Below are positions 1 through 37,429 of a stretch of 64,000 nucleotides of DNA, piece after piece. The notes beneath the pieces were generated by a model that saw only the letters and a program-made list of their open reading frames with translations, ran no database searches and was not told the DNA's origin. The stretch comes from Cristatella mucedo (Eukaryota > Bryozoa > Phylactolaemata > Cristatellidae), in the NCBI GenBank assembly GCA_009760855.2, contig WPIO01000005.1, forward strand, positions 862,501-926,500, in the 5' to 3' direction. A program made the translations under genes and the position numbers. The number at the start of each line of letters is the position of its first letter. Positions within the stretch are counted from its first letter, which is position 1.

Positions 1-225
1 TGGTCCTTGTGCTTTTTTTGTGTGCTTATTCGTACTGACACAATGCATGCTACCAATAACCATATTTACATGTTTATAATGGGCAAGTTACCTCTTACCA
101 CATTATGCTTGTTGAAATTTGCATGTACTCGATCATGCTTCTTTTACAGCATATGTAAAGTGCCTAGAAAGACATTAAGTTCTCTGGGGATGCTATACAA
201 ATGTAGTATTAATATAACTTATATG
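1..225 (+). mobile_element. LINE 3'-UTR fragment
   Basis: Starts inside the 3' UTR (GGTCCTTGTG, TGCTTATTCGTACTGACACA) and ends with TGCCTAGAAAGACATTAAGT followed by TATTAATAT. Cut by the window edge. Confidence 0.65.
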
Positions 226-599
226 GTAAACAATTTGCCATCTTCGCGAGAGCGAACAGCGCACCAAGTCAGAGGAATTAAGTTGTCCAAAAAATCGGCT
301 TCTAACGTGTTATGACGATGAACCACCGGTGAGTGCGTGTCAAAGGTTATTAACGTTTAGAGAACGGCAGATGAATTTCGATACAGAAGGGTACACAAAC
401 TGCAGACTGGATGAGATCCCTTTGTGATCAGCCATGGAAGCAGTTTTTTGTTTATAAAAATAAGCACGAGTATACAATTGTGATAGAATATTTGATCGAG
501 TGGCCTTTTTGCAAGTGAGGTAATGCGCAGGAGCTAATACGCATGATGGTCAAGTAGATTCATTGATATTTAGTAGATATTTAGTAGTCTGCTCTTGGT

Positions 600-705
600 T
601 TGTCCATTGGGGGGGGGTTGAGGGTGCTCGCCTTTGACGACCAGGATCATGCACTCGAGCCCTGCAGCATTTCAAGCGCCTAGATGGAGGTCATCACAAA
701 ACGTG
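600..705 (+). mobile_element. SINE family 2-like fragment
   Basis: GAGGGTGCTCGCCTTTGACG, CATGCACTCGAGCCCTGCAG and CAAGCGCCTAGATGGAGGTC; the tail stops early. Confidence 0.45.
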
Positions 706-2179
706 GTCGCTTCGTCCTGACTTGAATGTAGTTTGAAACGCATCAGCGGCGGGGGCGGCTCAAGTTGTAGTGTAGGGATGCGGGAATGTAGAATATGATA
801 GAATATTTGCGGTGCTATAAGCATGTAGGTCGGCGGAGTTTATGGTCACATTATTCACTGTGGTCAGCTTATGACCAAGCCATGCTTATGGCCTAGCGGA
901 TTTATGGAGCTGCCGCTGGATTATGTGCCACGCCGGTTTATGGGGAAGGGTATGTATGGGTGAGTGGCGTCCTACAGGGGGGAGGGCAGTCGGGACGCTG
1001 GCGGAGGGCCGGACGGCTGCGTTTCGGGAGCACTGTAGGAGCCAGCGAGAATATACGTCTTGGTGAATCCGCTTCGGCATTTTGTGTTTTATCGCGTACG
1101 GTCTGACGAGAACTTTAAACTGCAAAGAATACGTTTGTTCATTGCAGTGTCATAAGTGAGGGGGCCCAGCGTGCAGCGATGTATACTCCCAGAATGCTTC
1201 GGCTCGAAGTAGACTCCCGCCATCACTGGCCAGGTAAACGTCTGCTAGTGGGCAAGTGACGAATGACTTGAATGCAAGTTTGGCCGTCAGTGTGTACGCC
1301 TCACAGCGGTACATGGAAGTGGCATGGATGAGTAATTCTCAGCCCTGAGTGTTACGGGAACTTTTTCGGCGAGGCTTTAACCCGTGCCCCATCTGTGCAT
1401 CTCTAAGACGCAGTCTCTTACGTATACTCGGCGATGTCGCTTTCTTCCAAATGGCAGTCCGGTTGGAAACAACGTAGGTGGTACTCTGACCTGTTGAACA
1501 CATCCCGACTCATTACAGCCGGACATTGGCAATGGCGCTACGCTCTCTTCGTCTGCGGAAAATATGGCGTCCAGGGCTGCAATAAAAAGTATAATAATTA
1601 CAAAGTGACAAATACATAGTTTTGCAAAAATACAAAGCGTCCGTTATTGGGAGCCTGCTGCCTACCGTGCTAAAGGAAAGGACGTGTGAACCATAGTCGC
1701 TGCCTACAGAACTTTAAACTAAGCGGCGAAGTGAGATTGGCTTACAGCCTAGGAAGATAGCGGAACACTCCCTAAAGCCGTCACGGCTGGCGGCGCCTAA
1801 CTTTTAAGTGACGCTCGACTTCAACAGGACACTAGTTTCCTAATCAGCGCTGGTTCTTCGCTACTGTGAGCAAGCCTCATCCCACGATAGTGCCTCACAT
1901 TGATTTAGAGCTAGGCAAGAAGAGACCGGAAAGATGCATTTCGAAAATTCACCGGAAACAATTACTGGTGTCTTAAAGTCGTAGCGATGGTAAGCATCAT
2001 TATTTCAAACGCGTCGAGTGGCTCAGGAATTATATCTTTAGCACAAAATGCGACGCAAGTACACAGTTCTCCATCTCACAGCTGTGCGCTGATGCTGGTA
2101 TAATTAGCATCTCGAAGTACGGCTTGGGAACAGTAGAAGCAGCTCAATCAATTAATACAATTTATTTGAAACAATCGCT

Positions 2180-2180
<1 letters not shown>
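706..2180. other. No supported gene
   Basis: Single-copy-looking sequence. A good acceptor (TTCTTTGCAG) with an open minus frame from 1119 to 886 is noted but has no recognisable domain. Confidence 0.4.
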
Positions 2181-2850
<670 letters not shown>

Positions 2851-3242
2851 TGTTTTAGTGAACTCATTTCCAAAGTGCAGGCATTTGAACTGTTGCGAGA
2901 GAGCCACCATTAATCGACTCTGACATTGGCCATTAACCTTTTAGCTCTTGGTAGCGCCACGGCAGCCGAACTTGGGCCGGTGCGTGGCTGGACGGCGGTG
3001 ACCGGGTGAGGTACGGGAGATTAATAATGGAGCGTGACGCACCTTAACCTCCAATACATGAAACGGAATTCCTGAACGGCTGCTTCGGAGCTCGGGCCAT
3101 TCTAGGCTGAGAATGAGGCCCAGAGAAAACACGCAAGGATACGCCGCAGCCGCCGCCGCCGCCGCATGTGTAACTGCCTGTCAGAAGGTCTGTGTACCGC
3201 AATTGCTAAAAATCTCAGCCGCCATACGTTAGCAGTTTGGCC
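2851..3242. other. Nothing recognised
   Basis: Follows the CT tract; contains a short (GCC)n run at about 3150-3165. Confidence 0.4.
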
Positions 3243-3392
3243 TTAATTGTACGCGCGAAAGCTGCACCCGCAAGTGAGTGGGCGCGGGCAAGTCGACTCT
3301 TGCATCTCTGAGCAGCTACACCCTGCGTTTTTGCAGTTGTAGCACGTGCAGTTGCCAGCTCGTACAGCCGGCGACTGCTCTTCAAACTCAAG
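3243..3392 (-). CDS. Candidate Cys-rich terminal exon (weak)
   Basis: After an acceptor TTGGCAG the frame reads 49 codons to a TAA, with nine cysteines clustered as CTCYNCKNAGCSC, then STCPRPLTCGC. It lies downstream of gene B in the right strand. Its phase-0 start does not match the phase-1 end of gene B exon 7, so at least one exon would be missing. No family recognised; a chance frame in GC-rich DNA is possible. Confidence 0.2.
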   Translation of the reverse strand, partial: LEFEEQSPAVRAGNCTCYNCKNAGCSCSEMQESTCPRPLTCGCSFRAYN

Positions 3393-3869
3393 CTGCCAAC
3401 GCCAATAGCTGTCAACGCCAACACGGTCAACGAGCCGTCTGGACGATGCTCGGCATGGGCTGGAGCGTCTCAGCTTCCGCTTAGCGTCGCGTTTCATTCC
3501 TATCGCTCGCGGTTCTGCTGCCAGCAGACCATTCGTAGTTTGTGTGGATTTAACTAGCGTGAACCGAGCTGAGCCTGCGAGAAAGGAATGTGTAGCACAG
3601 CACCGGCCTGACTCAGTTTTTGAGTGCATGAGAAAGAAATGCCTACGAGAAAGAAATGTCTCTTGCCTGGGTGGGGGTGGGGTGTCGAACCTTCGAGTCT
3701 ACCTCGGCCCCTCGGAGGATCCGATCTCGGAGGTCTCTTGAACTTGTCTCCCCGTAATACCCCAGTGTGTAGGCGTCTGGTTCCCTCTAAGGTAGGACTC
3801 GCAGCGGAGGAAGCCAAGGCCTGATGCTGATGCTGTGCACGGCGCATCTTGCAGTGTCACTCTTGATCT

Positions 3870-4330
3870 TTGCTGTGGCGAATGCTACCACTAATTATTT
3901 GGCTATGCTTTCTGTATAGCATCTGTAAAGAGCATGGAAAGAGATTCAGTTCTCTGAGGGCTCAACGTAAATGTATTGCTGTAATTATCATCATTATTAT
4001 TTGCTGTTCTAGTAGGGCATGTTTCAGAATTAGGCATGCGATCGCTGAGGATCGCATGCTGCTTGCGAGCCGGTGCGGCTGCGTACAAGTCAGGTAATTT
4101 TATTAATTTTTTTCTGTGTATCCATCAGAGCATTTAGTGGGTCCTTGTGATTCGTCCTTTATGCTGACCCTGTGTATGTCACCCCTAACCATGTTATCCT
4201 TGTTGTTTATCGAGCATGCTATCGCTAACCATTAGATCGTGCTTCTTTTGCAGCAAATGTTAAGTGCTTAGAAAGAGATTGAGTTCTCTGAGGGCACTAT
4301 ATCAAATCCATTATTATTTTTATTAGGTCA
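3870..4330 (+). mobile_element. Two LINE-tail fragments in a row
   Basis: The first (about 3870-4005) is a variant with ATTTGGCTATGCTTTCTGTA and GAAAGAGATTCAGTTCTCTG; the second (about 4133-4330) is the standard 3' UTR ending GAAAGAGATTGAGTTCTCTG and ATTATTATTTTTATTA. Confidence 0.6.
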
Positions 4331-5256
4331 AGTCGACTCGCTTCTTTTGCGCGAAATCTAATGACCTCACCGCCTACGAGGCATAAGCGAGGCGAGTATC
4401 GCTGGCGAACAGAAGCCGATGAAAAGCCGGCCGTAGTGAGATAAATTCAGACAGTCCAAATATCTCAAGGGTGTATTTCGCTCGAGGGCACACAAGATGG
4501 CTGCCAAACTCCTTAGAATTAGTCAGTCTCAGGGTGCGGCAATTGTAACGATGCAATGCTAACATCGGCAGTCCCTGTGAGTATGAGGAAATTTCGCTCG
4601 TTGTTTGAAGTGCGCATGTAAATAAATTCAGCGAAAGAATCCTCGACTATTCAAGGGACTCCAATGACAGGGGACACAATCCATGCGGGCATGAGCACAC
4701 GTGCCGTTTCGGCATCTGGAGCTAATGAACGCCGGCAACACGTCAAAGGTACTCCTCTGAGCTGGATACTCTTCTGCCTTACAACGTGTAGGAAATAAAT
4801 CATTTGGCAGGCATTGTAGCACGAGCGCAGTGTTGCGGTTTCTGAGGCTCTACTTCCGTTCGGAGAGAGTTATCTAGCGCTGATACCAGTCAGCGATACT
4901 GACACTCGCAGCTCCCGTGCTCCCCGAAAAAGCTCTAGAGGCAGCAGTTGAGAGGCAGAGAGCAGCGAAAAATTCTGCCCACGCCGCTAACGTTAGCGCC
5001 ACACCACAGAATTTCGGGTATTCCGACTACTTATAGCTAAAGTTGATAAATTAGGCGAAGATGCTTCGACGGTAGCTATCTGACACAGCTACATAATGCT
5101 GCTCAGTACAGCGTTAATCCGACCCACCAAATAAACAGAGCTTCGTAGACAACAATTGAAACATGGAGACGCAATTTCCTCACGAGCGCAGCTGTCTTAA
5201 GCGAGCCTTAGAGGCGGCGTCGCTTTGCGTACGAGCTACCGGCAAGTGCTACTTAC
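4331..5256. other. No supported gene
   Basis: Left of gene B exon 7, where its next exon should start to appear; no acceptor with a convincing in-phase continuation was found. Confidence 0.4.
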
Positions 5257-29897
<24,641 letters not shown>

Positions 29898-30747
29898 TTT
29901 CACAGAACGCTCTCTCCGGCCTCAAGCCTGCCGCGGGCGAGGCGGCTGTTGCTAATCCATTAGCCGACGACGCACGGGCGACCGTGCCGCGCTCCTCGCG
30001 AGCTACTGTTTAATTAATCTGGGCGGTGCACAGCCGCAGCCGCCGCCGACTGTCTAGATAACGCGCACGGCGCTAGTGCACTGCGGCCGCCCGCCGAGGC
30101 CCGAATGACATCCGTCAGCCCATCCCCCAACCCATCCTTCCCCGAGTTCCTTTGACCGCCGACACGCTGGCCCCGGTAGCCAAGCGCGCCAAAAAAGCGG
30201 GCGCCAGGTGCGGGCGTCCAGGCGAAAAACCAAATGACCAAATGCCCGCCACTCGCTCGCAGCCACCGCCGCCGCCGTACGAAGAGAGCCGTCGGGTCAA
30301 GGACCTCGGCCGGCGGCGAGCTCCGTCTGCGGCGTGACAGAGCTCGAGGCGAGCGAGCGCGTTATCGCCGCCGCCGCCGCCGCCGCCTCCGCCTCGCTGG
30401 AATGCTTTCAATTTGGAACGAGCGCAAACGTGCCAGAAGCCAGCCGGAAACAGGGCAGCAGCCACCGGTTCAGCGCGAGAAAGGCTAGCGAAACGTTAGA
30501 CGACAGTCAGGAACACCGGCGGCGGCGGCGCGCCGAGCGCTGCTGCTGCTCGCGCGCACGGGAATCGTCGTCAGCTTCGTACGCCACTAGTGTCGGCAGC
30601 ACCCGGCTCGGCCAGAGGTCAGAGGTCGCTCGCAGCCACGAGCACAAGAACGGCGGCTGCGGCGACCGGCGCCTCGTCCGGGCCGTCGATCCCGGCGACT
30701 GTACTGCTTGCGGGACGGCTCCATCGCAATCTGCTCGACGCATCCGC

Positions 30748-30875
30748 TTAGGTTAATGTGCTCGCCCCGACCAAGGTCTGGCTGAGGTCGTGGGCTCGAG
30801 CCCCGAGGCACACGCGAAGCGCCTGAATAGAAATAAAGTTCTCTTGGGGCGCTTTACAAATGAATTCCATTTTGT
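30748..30875 (+). mobile_element. SINE family 2: tRNA-like head with LINE-like tail
   Basis: Head AATGTGCTCGCCCCGACCAA and GGTCGTGGGCTCGAGCCCCG (B-box-like), then a tail GCGCCTGAATAGAAATAAAG, TTCTCTTGGGGCGCTTTACA that has the layout of the LINE 3' end (GCGCCTAGAAAGAGATTGAG, TTCTCTGAGGGCGCT). Confidence 0.65.
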
Positions 30876-30899
30876 ATGTTTTACTGCTATCGTCTGAAG

Positions 30900-31075
30900 A
30901 AAAAATACCAGCTTACTTTGCAGCCTCTTTTGTAGAGCGACAGAAGAGCCTCTACGGCTGTCACCGCCTCTTGCAGCCGCAATAAAGGATCGCCCGCCGC
31001 AGGAATCGAATCCACGACTTCGGAGCCGAGGTCGTGAAAAGCAACCGCCTTACCTGGTGCGGGCCATCACGGCTC
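30900..31075 (-). mobile_element. SINE family 1 copy
   Basis: Reverse copy: CGACAGAAGAGCCTCTACGG, GCAATAAAGGATCGCCC, GAATCGAATCCACGACTTCG and GTCGTGAAAAGCAACCGCCT. It interrupts the CpG-rich block upstream of gene B. Confidence 0.8.
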
Positions 31076-31389
31076 ACCCTACTCGCGGCTCTGCTGCTCC
31101 GTTTCTGCGATCAGCAACAAGGCAATCGGCTCTTTCGGGATCGCGCAGGCCGGCGGCGTTTCTCTGCGAGCCACGAATCGGGCGAGCGGGCGGGCTCCGA
31201 CGAAAATTGGCTACGGCGACAATCGAGCTAGTTTATTAGGCGCGAGTCGTAGAGAGCTCGTCTACCTGGCTCCGCTGGACGCGTCTCGTTAAACAGCCAT
31301 TAGATGTAACTGATGGGGACTAACTAGCGGAGACATGGGCTTGTGCGTGTACCTCCTTACATTTCGCCCGCTGCTTGTGAATGACCCCC

Positions 31390-31500
31390 CTCGGTCATTT
31401 GGTAATGCTGTCTACATAGCATGCGTAAATTGCCTAGAAAGAGATTTGGTTCTCTAAGAGCGCTTAACAAATGTATTATTATTATTATTATTATCATCAT
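31390..31500 (+). mobile_element. LINE tail fragment (variant type)
   Basis: CATTTGGTAATGCTGTCTAC, TTGCCTAGAAAGAGATTTGG and (ATT)n/(ATC)n. Same variant as at 3870 and 5995. Confidence 0.55.
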
Positions 31501-31607
31501 CATATTGTTTGCACAATGAAGGCGACTTCTGAACCGCGACTGAGCGTTATGACTTCGCCTCGGTACCGCTCACTTCATTTTTGTCCGCCATCCTGGTTTA
31601 GCCCATG

Positions 31608-31800
31608 GGTCAAGGTGCTCCCATTTGATTGCCAAGGTCGAGGTGATCACCTTTGAATGCCGAGGTCTTGGGCTTGAGCCCTTCGGACATATAATTCATT
31701 TGTATTTTCCCCAAGAGAACTTAATCTCTATTCAGGCGCTTCACATATGCCTCCGGGCTCGAGCCCACGACCTCAGCCAGACCTTGAGAACATATGCGAA
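31608..31800. mobile_element. SINE family 2: plus-strand head facing a minus-strand copy
   Basis: About 31608-31690 carries a plus head (AAGGTCGAGGTGATCACC, TTGGGCTTGAGCCCTTCGG). About 31695-31800 is a reverse copy (CAAGAGAACTTAATCTCTAT, CGGGCTCGAGCCCACGACCT). Together they form an imperfect inverted pair. Confidence 0.6.
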
Positions 31801-32449
31801 ACTTCCTGATAGAGACTCGGCTCTCTCTCTCTCTCTCTCTTAGCGCGCTGTGCTAATGAACTATTACATTCCTGACGACGAACGGCATTAAATGAGTCTC
31901 GAACTACGGGACAGACGCTGCCGCAAAAACCGCATCAGGCGAGGAGGAGGAGGAGGAGGAGGAGGAGCGGTACGCAGGGGCTGCAGCATTGGCCGAAGGC
32001 TCTTCTCGTCCTCCCTCTGAGAGCTACCGTAGCTGCCGAACGCCGCAAGTGTGCCCGGCTCTCGAGATAGCCGGGGCAGGCGTGTCGAGCGTCGGCGGCG
32101 GCGGCGGCGGCGGCGCGGGGCCGGCTCCTGACGAGAGAGCAGCTCGCAGGCGAGCCAAGTTTCTCTCGCTTGACCCCAGGCTCTCGCTTGACCCCAGGCT
32201 ACACCCTCGAGGTGGCAGAGTGGATTTGACCGCCCTACCCAGTGTACTCACGCACACGACTCATTCACTCTTCTGGAGTTTCCAGCGCTACGACATCCTT
32301 TGATAAGTTGTAGAATGTATCCGATTCACCCGGCGTGGTTTTGGGCCATTGTTTAGCTGAGCTCGCGTGCAAGCATCGGAGCTTTCCCTTAGGTAGCAGC
32401 ACTCCTTCTGGACTCCTCTGATCCTCGATCACAACACCACAGGACTCCA

Positions 32450-33615
32450 TTCCCTAAATTCCTTGTAGCACCTCAATGTGTGTATTTAAGGAGGCCACGA
32501 ATGTCCTCATCCTGAAATTCATCACCCAATTGAAAGATGGCTACTAGTCCTCTAAATCCTTTACCCACTTTCCTACATCTACGATGCATAATCTGCTGCT
32601 TCTGCCATTCATGACCATCAGGATGAATATGTTATAAGCCTCAGGAAGTTTCACTACCCCATTGAAAAAGGTTGTAGTTTGGCCACTAATTAAGAAAGCA
32701 ATACTAGACCAAGAGAACTTGAGCAGCTTCTTCCCAGTCTCCCTTCTATGGTTCCTATCCAAGAAATTGGAACGAGTTTCGGCAGACCAGCTGAATTATC
32801 ACATTGAAACTTCAAACCTAGCAAGTACGTTCTGTTGGCTAAACCTTCTTTTTATTCAGTCTGCCTATACCTCGCCGATCTCACCTTGACCTGCATACAG
32901 CGCTGGACGACTCAGGACAACCGATCTGTTCTCGGAGCCGAAGACCACCGCTGATTGGCAGGATATCACGTGTACCTAGGCCAATCGAATTCTGCCAAGG
33001 TCAAGTCAGCTATGGCCGATCAGAGCCAGTTCCTTAAGAGAAGCCAATTGCATCAAGATTGTTATGCATGATGGCTTGCTCAGCCGATAGTGGTAATTTA
33101 GGACTACTCTACATTGAACCTGTGTGTTGCCTATTCTGTGTCCGTATTTTCTACGGTCCACGTTCTGTTTGTCGGCTGCGTTATTAAAGATGGTAATTTT
33201 CTCAACCATTGACTAGCGAATGGCTTCACGGCAGCACTGCATCTCGCAAGCTCCAGTCTGGTTTTAGAGAAAATCACTCCACAGAGTCAGCATTTCTTAG
33301 GGTTTATAGCGACTGTTCTCCCGACTTGCGTCATGACATCTCCTGACTTAAAGACATTTAAAAAGAAACTAAAAATACACCTATTAATCGCAGAATGAAG
33401 TGGGTCCTTGCGATTCGTGCTTCGTGTGCTTATGCGTGCTGACACTGTGCATGCTGCCACTGACCATATTTGCATGCTGACCCTGTGCATGTCACTCTAG
33501 CCGTGTTGTGTTTGTTGACATTGTGCGTGCTACCACTAACCATGCGATCATGCTGTTTTAACAGTATATCTACAGTGCCTTGAAAGAGATGAAGTTATCC
33601 GAGGGTGCTATACTC
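32450..33615 (+). mobile_element. LINE fragment with N-terminal RT part and 3' end
   Basis: The first half contains the early RT region (VVWPLIKKAILDQENLSSF, then LERVSADQLNYHIETSNL) and a degenerate FRENHSTES block. It then jumps to the C-terminal LPTCVMTSPDLK region and the 3' tail at 33613. Internal part deleted; several stops. Confidence 0.75.
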
Positions 33616-33812
33616 GCGGACGCTCTTGCTCAGCGTGTCCGTCACAGCGAAGACAACTTCCACGGTGTATGCACAGTTTATACTGAAATCGCTCGCGATA
33701 TGAAACTCGACGCCTAACGTCTCCACCCGTCCATCGCTGCTGCTAGGTAGCCTATGGACACTTAACACGTGGTCTCGTGGCCTCGGCTTCCACTTGCTTT
33801 TTGTGAATGCGA
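33613..33812 (-). pseudogene. Orphan exon-like frame abutting a LINE tail
   Basis: After a possible acceptor (CAAAAAG) the frame runs open with good amphipathic content: KWKPRPRDHVLSVHRLP, GVEFHIASDFSINCAY, then TVEVVFAVTDTLSKSVRE. It stops being plausible exactly where the antisense LINE 3' end begins (about 33613), with no good GT donor left. It may be an exon cut by the LINE insertion. Family not recognised, and it lies upstream of gene B's first exon. Confidence 0.25.
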
Positions 33813-33839
33813 GAAATCCGTTCATTCTCACCTAATCCT

Positions 33840-36479
33840 GGCAGAAAGTCGCTTGCCGCCCCTTTGAATTGATTAGACTAGAGTAAACTTTCCAATGTGA
33901 CACCATCGTGTCGCTAGGACTTGGAGAAGCCAGCGGCGTAGGGACGCATAAGATATTAGCAATTTTGCTGGCGCCTGGTACCCGAGTAGCCGCGACATGG
34001 CATGCCTAGATGCGGCTGCTAGCGTTTCACACGTGGGTCCCTAAAACATGCGAGAAATGACGATCTTGCGTTTAGCTCGTGGTATCGCGACCGACTTGCT
34101 TCCAACGAGAGCAATTGCGTTAAATTCCGCGAGAGAAATTCTCGTCAACCTGTTCTATTCCTATTCAATTGGTAAAATTGTTGGATTCCCTGTACGAGCA
34201 CGCGCACGCAGCAGTATCAACCTGCAGCTCTCGGCCAGTTTGTATATATTGTCACTGCGCGTGTGCACACATAGTTCCCGCGTAGTAAAACGCACCCAGC
34301 AGCGGCAGCGAAAAATCATCATGGAAAAATGGCCCCGGAGTGGTTATCTGCGTACACTCGAGTCAGGAGCCCCTCACTCTACGGCCGCCGAGACGCGCGA
34401 CTTTTTCCGGCGAGAACACGAAAAGCGGCGCAACGTAACGACGCGCATGCGCACAGTGCGGAAAATGTCGCGGTGCCCGAGTGGGTTTTTTTCGAATCTA
34501 CGCGGCCTCGGGCTTCGCCGAGCAAAGCACTAGAATACGTTATCCTCTCCGCCCCCCACTCGTTCGCATAAAATGCACTACAGCTGAAAGAAGCCAAGGC
34601 GGCACTTCTTGCCACGAACCAGACATCCTGTATACTATAGGCCTCGGCGAGTGGCGCACGGAGGCTCCGCGGCCTCGCTGAATTGAGGGCTGCTGCTGCA
34701 GGCCGCAGCAGCCACCGAAACTGTGCGAAATCCGCCGCCGCCGCGAGCGCTGCGCTGCGCTGCACGCACGCGTGCTTGCAGCCCTCAGCCAGCCGAGAGC
34801 TGAAGCTTGCACTTTTAGCGTAGTGGCGCCACTCGGAAGACGCCGTCGTGCCGCACGCGCGAGCCGAGCGCGCTTCCGCCGGCACGAAGAATCGCCGAGG
34901 AGTGGATACTTTGAAGATTTCGCGACGACAATCCTCAGTCTAGGCGTGGGCTCACGGCAATGTCACCGGCTAAGCATCCGTCAGACGACCGGGCGACGCG
35001 ACGCGATGCGACGCGCGACGCATCAGTCTCCGCTGCTCCAGGTATTGCTGTGGCGGCGATTCAGGGACGCCCCGCTGCTCCTGCTTGGGTAAGCCCACGG
35101 AAAGCGAGGGAAGAATGACCTCGACACGTCCTCTCTCCCTGCAACGAGGCGGTCGATGCAGCGTCGAACTTGCGCCGAGCATCGTCCTCAGCACGTGCGC
35201 CGACTACGTGGCTCGAAGCGGCGAAACTACGGCGCCACCTCTATCTATGGCTCCATCTGTATCTGCATATCTACGTGTCTTTATAGCGATGAGCTCGGAG
35301 ATACAACGTACGGACGCGTCCAACTTGACGATCAGGGAGCGAAGTCCGCCTCGATGCAGCAAGTGTTGCCGCTTAACACCTGTAACAGGCGCCGGCCTCC
35401 TTCCCCCCTCCCCCTCCCCCCCCCCCCGCCTGAGTAAAGAGGTCGCCAGAGGAGGGCGAAGTGATGCTGGGGAGAGGCAGGGAGGGATAAGGAGTCAAGG
35501 CTCACATCTTATTTGGGATCGCTGGTGAATCCTGGATGGCCGAAACTGATCCACGAATAAGTTAAATAGAAAAATATCCAAATATATAATATCAAAATAT
35601 TCATAAAATATCAAAAATTGAAAAATACTATCAAATTTGTTCTTTAGCTATTAAGTCATTGCTATGATTACTAATCTCAAATGTCACACTCTGATAGTTT
35701 CCTAATCTCACTATTGTTCAAATCAGAATACAATTTTTGGCTTCAATAGCCGCCGATTTCGAGTACGCTTGCTTCTACGACTGTCATTAGCCTATTTTGA
35801 GCAGGTTTAACATTTTCATCCGTATAGGTCTGCCCCAGCAGGATATTGTAATACCATTAACTAATGACGTGACTGTGCGTTAAGAATAAGCAAAAATGGC
35901 ATCGTATAGCGCCCGAAGAGAAGAGAATTCATTCATCGGCACTATACCTGAAATGTGCCGGAAAGCAAGCAGGCAAGCTAGAATCAATGCTTAGCCATCC
36001 TACCACATTGTACCCGAGTAAAAACTGTCAAGTCTACATCAATTACTAAGATCAAAGATCTATTGACAGTGCCTCTTTTAGCTTGCATAGCTGGTTGCCT
36101 CGTTCTACCGTGAGACCGGATCTCAACATCAAAACGCGTGCGTCTGCTTCACTGTGCGTCCCTCGCTGCTCCCAAAATGCGTGAAAAAGAGTTAGCTTAT
36201 AAGTGCTAGCCCGGGTGTTACCCGAACCGGCGCGGCTCAGGCTGAAGCTGCTTCCCTTTTAAGCAGGGTCGACTTTCAGGCGTCGACTGCCGCATCCTGC
36301 ACACTGCGGCTTCTGCCCGCTTCGGCTGGCCGCAGGCAAGGGTGAGCCAATTGCAGAGCCGCCCGCGAGACCATCGGCGTCGCCTTCTCGGAACTTTCTG
36401 TCCGTCTGCACCGATCTGGACCGACGATATCTTCTCGCTCTTTCTTGATCCACCTGCTGAGCCTGGTGATGGCACACTA
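33840..36479. other. Intergenic between genes A and B
   Basis: GC-rich and CpG-rich at 34300-35450, with a C-run at about 35405-35427, then AT-rich. Could hold another promoter; no exon supported. Confidence 0.35.
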
Positions 36480-36625
36480 GGCAAGGATGTTGCTTTTCAC
36501 GACCTCGGTCCGTGGGCTTGAATCCTGCAGTGGGCGATCTTTTTATTGCCGCTGCAAGCGGTTGTGACAGCCGTAAAGGCTCTTCTATCGCTGGACAAAA
36601 AAGGCTGTTAAATAAGCTAGTATTT
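36480..36625 (+). mobile_element. SINE family 1 copy
   Basis: GTTGCTTTTCACGACCTCGG, GTGGGCTTGAATCCTGCAGT, TTATTGCCGCTGCAAGCGGT and AAAAAAGGCTGTTAAATAAG. Confidence 0.75.
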
Positions 36626-37279
36626 TTTGGTCACTGCCAATTTGACCGTCAGCTAGCACATCCTATGGCTGTGTACATGAAACGTCAGTCTTAACAGCTA
36701 CGCTGTTAAGGCACCGAAGCTCACCGATGGTTCGCCAAGCGACATATCTATCGTCGTGTGACTCTTTCTCGGGGCTTTGTCCGAACGATCGAGCCTTTTC
36801 AAGTCGGCGTCCTCAAACTTCCAAGGTAGGCACTCTCTTGCGAACTTAAATCAAATTAGGTGACACTCCACTTCTAATTAAATTAAATGAAAGAACACTC
36901 TTCTTTAACTGCGCTGCTGAGAAGAGTACTCCAGTCGGTATGCTATGCATTCGCACCGCGGCCGCTGCGTTACTGCCGACGCTGTCTGAATGGCTATTTG
37001 TGTTTCTTTGTGACCCTTTCAGCTCTTGCCAGCTGAGAGGTGAAGTCTGCCCACCATCTTGTAATTATGTCTCGATGATATGACATGGTCAATGGTACCA
37101 ATTGTTAGCCATCTACTTCTACCCGATCAACTTAAAGTCACCACAGGCAGTTGATAAAATACTCCTTTCCCGGGATCTCGATATGTTCCTTCTCTTACAG
37201 GCAGCTCTGAATACCAAAGTCGGGTGAACTAAAGTCTGCCCCTGCCACTAAATTTCCCCTCCAGGCTGCTTCCTGCGCC

Positions 37280-37425
37280 TTTGCCCAGGAAGTAAGGTTC
37301 TCACTCCTGGGTCCGATCCGGGTAGTGAGTTCGAGTCCTGTAGTGGGCGATACTTCTTTGTCCACTACAAGTGGTGACCTTAAACTCTTCTGCGGCTATA
37401 TAAGTATGGCTGTTAAATAGACCAA
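37280..37425 (+). mobile_element. SINE family 1 copy
   Basis: GCCCAGGAAGTAAGGTTCTC head, B box GTTCGAGTCC, GTAGTGGGCGATAC and GTATGGCTGTTAAATAG. Confidence 0.75.
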
Positions 37426-37429
37426 AATG

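Noticed and set aside
886-1119. Open minus frame after a good TTCTTTGCAG acceptor (FKVLVRPYAIKHK)
   Set aside because: Phase 0 does not follow from gene B exon 7, no domain is seen, and no good donor or neighbouring exon was found. Kept only as a note.
34048-35528. Several medium frames on both strands in CpG-rich DNA
   Set aside because: High GC content reduces stop codons; overlapping frames on both strands and no domain signal.
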